Positions 57,279 to 64,000 of a stretch of DNA of 64,000 nt are shown one piece after another. The notes beneath the pieces are model-generated. The model was not told the DNA's origin. It did not search any database and saw only the letters and a list, made by a program, of their open reading frames with translations. Position numbers and translations under genes: made by a program. The stretch covers positions 62,001 to 126,000 of the forward strand of contig NC_015389.1 in the NCBI RefSeq assembly GCF_000195315.1. The letters run 5' to 3'. Source of the stretch: Coriobacterium glomerans PW2 (lineage in GTDB: Bacteria; Actinomycetota; Coriobacteriia; Coriobacteriales; Coriobacteriaceae). The number at the start of each line of letters is the position of its first letter. Positions within the stretch are counted from its first letter, which is position 1.

Positions 57279-57456
57279 GGACGCTCGGTACCGCAGCGGG
57301 AAAGTGCGCGTCGTCTGGTGAAGCGGCATCTCCATCATCCTCGCGGACGGATCTAGTGGAATCCGTTTCGTGCCGACGAAAGCCCACAGTCGATTTTTTC
57401 GCTCAACGAGTCTGTGATAAGGTGTAAATCTGCCAATTATAATTACAGTTAGGTGA
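57279..57456. other. Non-coding stretch after the beta-galactosidase
   Basis: No gene or clear terminator is seen. AT content rises sharply toward 57430, where AATTATAATT, a perfect palindrome, lies in a possible promoter or border sequence. Confidence 0.5.
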
Positions 57457-58075
57457 TCAGACATCCGATGAATCGAGACCGATGCGAAGAACGAGGTTGT
57501 GCATTCCCGAATCACGGACTTCAGGGAGGATCACCGACTGTCTCTCGTAGGCGTCGGCGATCACCCGGGACAGGAGCCGCGCGCCGCCCCCGTTGACCGG
57601 CGGGTATCCGAGCACGCCTGCGACGAGCATCTCGGCGCGGCCGAGTCCGGGCAAGTTTGCGGGCGAGGCGTCCCTTGTCGCAAGCCCGCCTCGGGCGGTC
57701 GACCGCAGAGGTGGCCGCATCGAGGCGCGGCCTCGATCTGCACCGCGCGCGGATGGCTCGTGCGCTACGTCTCGAGTTAGCGGTCTAGGTACTCGGCCTG
57801 CTCGGGCGCAACCCAAGTACGCTCGGTCCTCCGGCACGGAGGCCATGAGCGAGCACGCTCGACCGGCCGCCGCTAACCGATCGGCCAGCGCCCGCGTCAG
57901 CTGTCACGCGACCGCATCCTCCTCTAGCATGAAGTCATTGCAGGCGGTGAGGTCGGTCAGGCCTCCGGGGTCGCGACCGCCCGAGGCGATCTTTCCGAAA
58001 CGCAGGTGGTGCGCGACCGCACATCCCGACCGAACCGCGCGGTTCCAGATGACCCCGGTGTTTGGTACCCGGTGA
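57457..58075 (-). pseudogene. Decayed gene remnant, unidentified
   Basis: The minus strand keeps one long reading phase across this stretch with high C and G at third positions, ending at a TGA at 57457, but it is broken by an in-frame TGA at 57906-57904. No start codon or ribosome binding site fits the upstream end. The translated C-terminal 60 residues look coherent while the middle is Arg/Ala-rich and poor. No family was recognised. Best read as remains of a gene. Confidence 0.35.
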
Positions 58076-58226
58076 TCATTCCGTTCAGATAATATTGGAT
58101 TTCAACTGTGCGCGTAGGGTCGGCTAGCCGACCCGGTCAACCCGGCTGCCGAGCCCGACGGAGGCTGACCACCGGGCGTTTCGAGGCTTTTCATCTATGA
58201 ATACCAAATTCTTGAAAAGCGCCCAT
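58076..58226. other. Composition boundary before the PTS island
   Basis: No gene seen. This stretch leads from GC-rich sequence to the AT-richer island that begins with the RpiR gene. It may be the border of an acquired segment; no direct repeats or tRNA were recognised here. Confidence 0.4.
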
Positions 58227-59075
58227 TCATTGATGGAGGTAAAGCTTACGCGATTCAAGTAGGTGGCTTTTGCTCTCGCGGTATCTTGCCGCATAGATGC
58301 AAGAAAAGATGACATTCAAGGCATATTCAATCGCAACTTGGGAGGAAAGAGAGTAATTGGCGATCTGGGTGTTTTCATCTGATGGAAGCTCGATCAGAGT
58401 GTCAGCTTCCAATCCCAAAGGGCTTAGGGGATCAGATGTTATAGCGACGATCGGGACGCCCCCGTTCCTTAGAATGCGGATCTCGTTCAAAATCTCTGCA
58501 GTTCTACCACTATAAGATACGAGTAGAGCTACATCCTCTTCATGTGCATGGGTACATAAATAGGCTTGGTCAGGTTGCTGGTATGTTATCTTGACATATA
58601 CATTTATTTTCAGCATTTTGTTTTGGAAATCGATCAGCCGAATAAAGCTATCGCTAACGCCTATGGCAACGATGCTACTTGCGGAGGAGAGCCGACTCAC
58701 AGCCGTGCGAATAGCCTCTTTATCAAATCGCTGTAGGCAAGAGGCAACTGTGTCGTTTGTTAGACCGGCAATTTTAGATGCAATTTCGATCTCCGAGTCG
58801 AATTCATCAAAAGGCAGATTGATATTGACATCAGATTTTCTGACAAGGCGCGAGCGGTAATCAAGCGCCAAACGAGCTTTTAGTTCCTTGAATCCATGAA
58901 ATCCTATTTTCTTGCATAGTCTGAGCACAGTTGTTGTTGAAGCATGTGTTCGGCGAGCCAGATCCTGAATTGGCATGCTGCAGACAGTGTCACTGTTCTT
59001 CACAATGAATGCGGCCACTGTCTTCTCGGCGTCAGTTAGGGAACAGATCGACATCAACCGCTCGGGCAGCTCCAT
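58227..59075 (-). CDS. RpiR/MurR-family transcriptional regulator
   Basis: A 282-residue regulator. Residues 1-75 form the RpiR-type helix-turn-helix (L-T-D-A-E-K-T-V-A-A-F-I, then A-S-T-T-T-V-L-R-L-C-K-K-I-G-F); residues 100-280 are a SIS domain that binds phosphorylated sugars (V-S-Y-S-G-R-T-A-E-I). Family members control sugar phosphate pathways. The gene is divergent from the PTS genes with a 283-base space that contains a perfect palindrome. Codon use is AT-richer than the chromosome around it, consistent with acquisition. ATG at 59075 has GAGGT upstream. Confidence 0.92.
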   Translation of the reverse strand: MELPERLMSICSLTDAEKTVAAFIVKNSDTVCSMPIQDLARRTHASTTTVLRLCKKIGFHGFKELKARLALDYRSRLVRKSDVNINLPFDEFDSEIEIASKIAGLTNDTVASCLQRFDKEAIRTAVSRLSSASSIVAIGVSDSFIRLIDFQNKMLKINVYVKITYQQPDQAYLCTHAHEEDVALLVSYSGRTAEILNEIRILRNGGVPIVAITSDPLSPLGLEADTLIELPSDENTQIANYSLSSQVAIEYALNVIFSCIYAARYRESKSHLLESRKLYLHQ

Positions 59076-59170
59076 GGATACCTCATTTGAAGATTAGAAA
59101 TCGCCGGCTAAACGAAAATCTAGATGAGCAAATTTATGACAGAGATTCGCTTTTCGGTAATTATATTACA

Positions 59171-59185
59171 TGTTATCGGATAACA
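59171..59185. promoter_or_regulatory. 15-bp palindrome, candidate RpiR operator
   Basis: TGTTATCGGATAACA is a perfect inverted repeat (7-bp arms, central G) midway between the divergent regulator and PTS genes. It is the most probable binding site of the RpiR regulator. Confidence 0.6.
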
Positions 59186-59358
59186 GGCAGTAACAAATTC
59201 ACAGTTTTGAGCCAAATCATTTACAGGAATCAATCTCAGCTCTATAAAGAGTCTCAACACTCAAGCGGTTGAGTCAGATAATGAATTTCCGCATTGAGAC
59301 CACCACTCGAATGACATTCGTACACACATGATCAGCCAAACCTTTCGGAGGTGCCAGA

Positions 59359-60654
59359 ATGCTTACTCGATTGATTGAACAAAGCCTTACACCAAAGTTG
59401 GCAGTAGCGACCAATTCAAGATTCTTCATATCATTCAGAGGTGCCTTCTTTACCTTAATGCCTCTCACGATTATCGGGTCCGTTTTTATGCTCATCACCG
59501 ACTTTCCAGTCCCAGGATATGCGCAATTCATGACAGGATTGTTCGGAACCAATTGGTCGACTTTCATCTCGCCCGCATATCGAGCCACATTTAATATGAT
59601 GGGCATTCTGCTTGCTGGAACCATGGCATATAAGCTTGCGGAAAGCTACGAACTCGATAAGCTGACCGTCGGCATTCTGGGGATCGTTTCCTATGTTGTC
59701 GTCACGCCAAAGTCGCTTGTAATGGAGAGCGGCGAAAAGGTTGCTGACATCATGCAGTTTGATTGGCTAGGAACAAAAGGAATCATCACTGCTATCCTAT
59801 GCGCAACGATAGCCGTGCAGATATTTCGTTTTTGCGTTTCAAAAAACGCCACGATTAGACTACCAGAAAGCGTTCCACCAATGGTGATCAGCGCATTCGC
59901 TGCACTGATCCCAGGCGTGATCACAGTCACCCTGCTTCTGATCATAAACGGGATCAGCATGATCTTGGCAGGATCGTTTCCAGAGCTTATATTCACGCTC
60001 ATCCAAGCTCCTCTGCAGACGGTAATCGGGCAGCCGTGGGCAATTGTTCTTGTTGCCTTTTTGAACGGTCTGCTATGGTGGGCCGGCATCCATCCGACAG
60101 TGGTCAATTCATTGATCTATCCCTTTCTTTACGCGAATGCTGCAAGCAATCAATTGCTTGCGGATGCGGGAAACTTAACAGCCACCACGGGTATGTTTGG
60201 GTCGGTGCAGATGCTTGACCAGTTCCTCACTATCGGTGGAGCGGGAATGATGATCGGCATGACGATTTCGATGTTGATCGCGGCTCGATCGATGCGAATG
60301 AAGGTCGTCTCAAAAGTTGCTTTCATCCCTTCTTTATTCAATATTTCCGAGCCGGTGACGTTTGCGACTCCGACGGTGTTTGAACCTCTTATGCTGATGC
60401 CGATGATTCTGACACCAGTGCTGGCCTGCTTGGTTGTTATGGGTGCCCAATCGATCGGTATCATGCCGATGTTCACAAATGTCCAAGCTCCTTGGGCAAC
60501 TCCATTTCTCTTCAGTGGGTTTCTGGTTGCCGGCTGGAATGGGGCGCTGCTTCAGATGGTCATCGTTGTGATAACCGTTCTTGTTTACCTTCCCTTCACA
60601 AAGGCCCTAGACCTACGTTTTGCAAATGAGGAATCTGAACTCGAATCCAATTAG
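59359..60654 (+). CDS. PTS lactose/cellobiose-family EIIC component
   Basis: A 431-residue permease of the lactose/cellobiose PTS EIIC family with about ten transmembrane helices. The sugar-binding motif region N-I-S-E-P-V-T-F is near residue 333 (the N-E-P-V-x-F motif of CelB with Ser for Asn). It imports and, with EIIB, phosphorylates a sugar or sugar conjugate. No EIIA gene is nearby, so the IIA must come from elsewhere. The ATG is preceded by CGGAGGTGCCAG, giving AGGTG as binding site. First gene of a three-gene operon with the IIB and a C-S lyase-like enzyme. Confidence 0.9.
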   Translation: MLTRLIEQSLTPKLAVATNSRFFISFRGAFFTLMPLTIIGSVFMLITDFPVPGYAQFMTGLFGTNWSTFISPAYRATFNMMGILLAGTMAYKLAESYELDKLTVGILGIVSYVVVTPKSLVMESGEKVADIMQFDWLGTKGIITAILCATIAVQIFRFCVSKNATIRLPESVPPMVISAFAALIPGVITVTLLLIINGISMILAGSFPELIFTLIQAPLQTVIGQPWAIVLVAFLNGLLWWAGIHPTVVNSLIYPFLYANAASNQLLADAGNLTATTGMFGSVQMLDQFLTIGGAGMMIGMTISMLIAARSMRMKVVSKVAFIPSLFNISEPVTFATPTVFEPLMLMPMILTPVLACLVVMGAQSIGIMPMFTNVQAPWATPFLFSGFLVAGWNGALLQMVIVVITVLVYLPFTKALDLRFANEESELESN

Positions 60655-60667
60655 AGAGGGGACCAAA

Positions 60668-60979
60668 ATGGTCAGTATTGTTCTCATGTGCTCCCAAGGC
60701 GCTTCAACAAGTATTCTTGTCCAAAAAATGAAGAAGTCAGCAGAAGATCAACAAATTAAGTGCAAGATAGCTGCCTACTCCGTGAACGCGCTCACTCAGA
60801 TCAAAGACGCAGCAGACATCATCCTGCTGGGTCCACAGGTAAAATATATGCTGGCTAAGATACAGGCAGAAGTCCATTGCAAGGTGATACCGATCGACAT
60901 GAGAATGTACGGATTGATGGACGGTGAGAGTGTACTGCAGACAGCTATTCAAGCGCTCGGCAGTCGGGGATTGTCATGA
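60668..60979 (+). CDS. PTS lactose/cellobiose-family EIIB component
   Basis: A 103-residue cytoplasmic phosphocarrier. The phosphorylation site Cys8 lies in L-M-C-S-Q-G-A-S-T-S, the PTS IIB (lactose/cellobiose) loop; the length fits the family. It takes phosphate from IIA and passes it to the sugar in IIC. The start at 60668 has GAGAGGGG upstream; the longer frame from 60620 overlaps the end of the IIC gene. Its stop overlaps the next gene's ATG (ATGA at 60976-60979), so translation is coupled. Confidence 0.93.
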   Translation: MVSIVLMCSQGASTSILVQKMKKSAEDQQIKCKIAAYSVNALTQIKDAADIILLGPQVKYMLAKIQAEVHCKVIPIDMRMYGLMDGESVLQTAIQALGSRGLS

Positions 60980-62145
60980 GTCGTTTGGATACCGTATGCA
61001 ATTCGGTCGCCAAGGCCCGCGAACTATATCGCCCTATGTCCCCAGAAATTGTCCTTACATCGTCCTTCCGCTTCGGAAGTTTTGATGAATATGCGAAATC
61101 ATGCAACGATGAGTTCGATTCCTATGTCTACACGCGAGGGACCAACCCGACCACCTCACTGTTAGAAGGGAAAATCGCCGAGCTTGAGGGCGGGGAGAGA
61201 TGCAAGGTCTTCGCATCCGGTATGGGTGCGATAAGCGCTACGCTGCTTACATTTCTGCGTCAAGGTGATGACGTACTGTTTGTGAACACGATATACAGTG
61301 CAACTTCTTCACTTTTGAAGTATATGGAGCGCTATGGTGTGACATGGAGCTCGATCAGCTCATGCAAGACCGACGTGATTGCTAGTGCAATAAAGGCCTC
61401 CACGAAGATCATCTACATTGAAAGTCCGTCGTCACAGAAGTTTGAACTCGTCGATATAGAGAAGATTGCAAAAATCGCGAGAGTGCGACATATCATGACA
61501 GTGATCGACAACACGTGGGCGACCCCACTGTTTCAGAAACCCCTTAACCATGCTGTCGATATATCCATTCAGTCCTGCTCAAAATACATCGGCGGTCACT
61601 CTGATATTGTTTGCGGAGCGGTGATCTCTTCAAAAAAGCTCATTCGCCAAATCGAGGAGTTTGGTTTTCTGCTGCTGGGCTCAACGGCAAGCCCTTTGAC
61701 GTCCTACCTTGCTCTGAGAAGTCTTCGAACCCTACCATGCAGAATGAGGACGTTGGAGTGCAGCGTTAAAGTTGTCATCAAATTTCTTGAGAATGATCCC
61801 AGAATCAAAAAGATTCATCACCCACTTTGCGGAGATGCGTGGCAAAGGAAGTTGGCAGTGAAGTATCTTGACGGATATGGCAGTCTCCTCGCCATTGATT
61901 TTGCTAACCCGGATCTTGATAGGTTTGAGCAGTTCATAAACTCGCTACAGCTTATATCGGTCGGTGTAAGCTGGGGTGGGTTCGAGAGCTTAGTCCTGCC
62001 TGCATACAGAAAGACCAACAGCGAGACAGTGCTGAAGCGTGGACTGGATTTGACGCATGTTCGGCTCTATGTTGGACTGGAGGACCCATCGGACATAGTC
62101 TCTGATCTGAGTTATGCTCTCGATCAGGCGTACGGCAGTCTTTGA
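60976..62145 (+). CDS. Cys/Met metabolism PLP enzyme (C-S lyase type)
   Basis: A 389-residue fold-type I PLP enzyme of the cystathionine gamma-synthase/beta-lyase family. The lysine Lys203 in S-C-S-K-Y-I-G-G-H-S-D binds PLP; Y-T-R-G-T-N-P-T-T near residue 52 and V-I-D-N-T at 177-181 (Asp178) complete the site. Close relatives cleave or form the C-S bond of cystathionine, methionine or cysteine conjugates. Being translated together with the PTS IIB, it probably acts on the imported sugar-containing compound rather than in methionine synthesis. Which C-S substrate is unknown. Confidence 0.87.
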   Translation: MSRLDTVCNSVAKARELYRPMSPEIVLTSSFRFGSFDEYAKSCNDEFDSYVYTRGTNPTTSLLEGKIAELEGGERCKVFASGMGAISATLLTFLRQGDDVLFVNTIYSATSSLLKYMERYGVTWSSISSCKTDVIASAIKASTKIIYIESPSSQKFELVDIEKIAKIARVRHIMTVIDNTWATPLFQKPLNHAVDISIQSCSKYIGGHSDIVCGAVISSKKLIRQIEEFGFLLLGSTASPLTSYLALRSLRTLPCRMRTLECSVKVVIKFLENDPRIKKIHHPLCGDAWQRKLAVKYLDGYGSLLAIDFANPDLDRFEQFINSLQLISVGVSWGGFESLVLPAYRKTNSETVLKRGLDLTHVRLYVGLEDPSDIVSDLSYALDQAYGSL

Positions 62146-62301
62146 GATCGATCCTTCGTTCAGTACTCAAGATTTAAGAGATGTAAAGAGTTAGATAATT
62201 CAACATATGATATAGCTTGTCTTCGAACAGAATATCCATCGATGCATCCCCTGAAGGCCTTTACGGTCCTGAATTTCAAAACAAGAAAGAAAAGATGAAA
62301 T

Positions 62302-62619
62302 ATGGGGATCAGAATCAATAGAAAGACACCGGAGACTGACGCAGCATGCCTGCTCTGCTCCTTGCATGAACACATAACAGGGGGGGGGGCTCCTAGAAAA
62401 GGCTCTATAGAAACAACCTCTGAACCACTTGATGCATTTGTCGCGTGGGCACGCAGCTCCACATTCTCTCTCAACGTAGAAATAACACCATATGAACCTC
62501 GGGATGTCTCACCCGAGACCGGCTTTTGCTGCGCGCGAATCGTGTTCAGCTCTCACGCTCCCAGCGCAAAAGATGCCTATCAATCGCTTGCAGCATGCCG
62601 GCATGGAGGTATCTCATGA
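62302..62619 (+). CDS. Short ORF with a G10 tract, coupled to the LRR protein gene
   Basis: A 105-residue frame ending in TGA at 62617-62619, which overlaps the ATG of the LRR protein (ATGA at 62616). The run GGGGGGGGGG at 62380-62389 lies within it as Gly-Gly-Gly codons. The product has no recognisable family or signal peptide. The close coupling supports expression ahead of the LRR gene; slippage in the G run could shift the frame and change translation of the downstream gene. No clear ribosome binding site for the first ATG, so it is uncertain. Confidence 0.4.
   Translation: MGIRINRKTPETDAACLLCSLHEHITGGGAPRKGSIETTSEPLDAFVAWARSSTFSLNVEITPYEPRDVSPETGFCCARIVFSSHAPSAKDAYQSLAACRHGGIS
62380..62389. 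repeat. G10 homopolymer
   Basis: Ten consecutive G, the longest single-base run noticed in the window, upstream of a cell-surface protein gene. Such tracts are classical sites of slipped-strand phase variation; sequencing error in length is also possible. Confidence 0.85.
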
Positions 62620-64000
62620 GCCGCCTCCGAGGAGTACGGCCTCTTTTGCGAGCGATATCAGCTGTTTGCCTCGTTCTATGGTTTCTGCTCGCGACCCCGA
62701 TCGTCTCATGGGCGGATGATGCCGGTGACGGAAAATCGGCAGGCGAGATCAACGGCTCTTCGGTCAAGCCCTCGCACGGGGATGACGTTCAGGACAATAC
62801 GCGTTGAGACCAAGAAAAGGTTTCTGAGACTCTTTCTGTCGTCAAACCAGCCTCGGTACTTCATGTCTCAAAGGCGGGCGACAGGTTCACAGGATTAATC
62901 CTAGTAGATGGCACGCCAACAACCTGCACATTTGGAATCACGAGCACTGATCCGAATCATCGCACGGCAGAGATAGGAAGCGGCGTGCGCCTTCAGGCGG
63001 CAATCGACACATCGTCCAGAGGAGAGCTTGAACTGCCCAGCCATATCATAAATAAAAATGATGGATTGGAATATGAGGTGAACGAGGTTGGCATGGATGC
63101 GTTCTATGGCTGCAAGTACCTCAAATCAACAGGTCTCGCCGGAAATACCAGCATCACGATTCTAAGCTGGGAATGCTATGACGGATGTACTGCCCTGACG
63201 TCAACCGGGCTCGAGGACAACGCGTCGATCACGACCATCTTGGGGACCGCGTTTGCTGATTGCACCGACCTGCAGATGACTGGGCTTGCACGGAACAAGA
63301 CGCTGACAAGTCTGGGTGGTTACACGTTTTGGCGCTGTCCGCATATCAAGTCAACCGGTCTCGATGGGAACACCTCGGTGTCCACCATCGGTGCGCTGGC
63401 GTTCAACGGTTGTTTTGATCTGGGCACCGAGAGCACGAAGACGGCGAACGCGCGTGATCTTGTGATCAATCAACCGATGCATGGGGACAAGCCCGTAGGT
63501 CTCGTGCTGGGCACGCATCCCGACCCGGAGGTCTCGGACGGCAATGTCTTCTCCGGAACCGCTTTCACGTCGCTCTATCTGCTTTGCGACAAGAGTCTTC
63601 TCACCATTACGGATAACGCTTTGGAGGGATCTGCAATCACAAGGATCTTCGTCAACTCCTCATGGCTCGGAACGGAGGAATTTTCCAACGGGGGTAGGAC
63701 GTACCGGATCTCCGACGGTACGCTCGTCATCATGGATCCGCTGCAATCTGTGAGCGCTGCACGGACCACGGGGACCTCTGACGGAGCGACTGCAATTGTT
63801 TGCACGAGCAGATCGGCTGTCGTAGAGATTGTCGATTCCGGTGGTGTTCGTCTTGCATCCCGTGAGATCAGCATCGACGAGACGGCACCTCCTCAGCGCA
63901 GCGCTCTTGATATTCCATCCGGATCCGGTCTCTCGCCATCAGCCGACCGCTTGAGTGCGCATCTCATCTCGTCTGGACCATTCGCCTATCCGACTGACGT
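62616..64000 (+). pseudogene. BspA-like leucine-rich-repeat surface protein, in-frame TGA, partial
   Basis: The ATG at 62616 has GGAGGTATCTC upstream and begins a signal peptide (basic start, long hydrophobic core, V-S-W-A-D). After 63 codons there is a TGA at 62805-62807; the same phase then stays open for almost 1,200 bases to the window edge. Beyond it the translation contains BspA-type LRR_5 repeats: four exact 25-residue units from 63129 to 63428, each with a T-G-L start, S-I/V/L-T/S and a Phe/Tyr-x2-Cys core. Either a nonsense pseudogene, a sequence error, or a protein whose production is switched. The C-terminus is not in the window. Confidence 0.7.
63129..63428 (+). repeat. Four tandem 25-codon leucine-rich repeats
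   Basis: Four exact-length units of 75 bases within the surface protein, starting T-G-L-A-G, T-G-L-E-D, T-G-L-A-R and T-G-L-D-G. The repeat unit corresponds to the LRR_5 fold of BspA-like adhesins. Confidence 0.8.

Noticed and set aside
57593-58075. Plus-strand open frame of 160 codons
   Set aside because: Antisense to the remnant with better coding character; Arg/Ser/Ala-rich as expected for a shadow frame.
62160-62474. Minus-strand open frame with a hydrophobic segment opposite the G10 tract
   Set aside because: No RBS, and the plus-strand frame is coupled to the surface protein gene.

Overview
The window is a chromosome segment from a high-GC Gram-positive bacterium. The gene set points to class Coriobacteriia, close to Collinsella: LPXTG-type surface proteins with Spy0128-like repeats, BspA-like leucine-rich repeat proteins, an EF-G-like paralogue, a short SRP RNA and many flavin or PTS functions. 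This assignment is inference from gene content and codon use; no rRNA or marker phylogeny could be run.

Layout. Positions 1-11.2 kb hold the 3' end of ftsH, a PHP phosphatase, a membrane-anchored class 3 lipase, an Fe-S RNA m5U methyltransferase, a 1,484-residue sortase-anchored protein built of 11 Spy0128-like repeats, and an EF-G-like GTPase. From 11.4 to 17 kb come small regulators, uncharacterised proteins and an S66 LD-carboxypeptidase with an unusual C-terminal extension. From 17 to 32.7 kb is a housekeeping and repair block: flavin reductase and histidine phosphatase, AlkA and Ogt (alkylation repair), a UvrA-like protein, a nitroreductase, an M42 peptidase, LarE with a LacI regulator, GlmS, an NAD(P)H quinone reductase-like protein, CysE and DedA. 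From 32.8 to 45.4 kb are IlvE, LemA, tRNA-Ser(UGA), TadA, SRP RNA, a heterodimeric ABC exporter, a flavodoxin, the potassium transporter Kup and RlmKL.

Positions 45.7-57.3 kb form a peptide and glycan acquisition region, all on the + strand: an HExxH metalloprotease, an XRE-cupin regulator, three POT-family transporter paralogues, an M32 carboxypeptidase and a GH2 beta-galactosidase. The metalloprotease and the first POT gene share the inverted repeat TTTCAT-N4-ATGAAA upstream, so they may be one regulon. All three POT proteins lack the ExxER motif expected in proton-coupled members.

Positions 57.3-58.2 kb are decayed sequence. From about 58.2 to 62.1 kb is an AT-richer, probably acquired island: a divergent RpiR regulator, PTS lactose/cellobiose-type IIC and IIB, and a translationally coupled PLP C-S lyase-like enzyme. 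A perfect 15-bp palindrome lies in the divergent intergenic space. The arrangement resembles E. coli malI-malX-malY in logic but uses different protein families; it is the best candidate here for an undescribed pathway. The window ends in a secreted leucine-rich-repeat protein whose frame is interrupted by one in-frame TGA and which lies just downstream of a short ORF containing a run of ten G, suggesting decay or phase variation.
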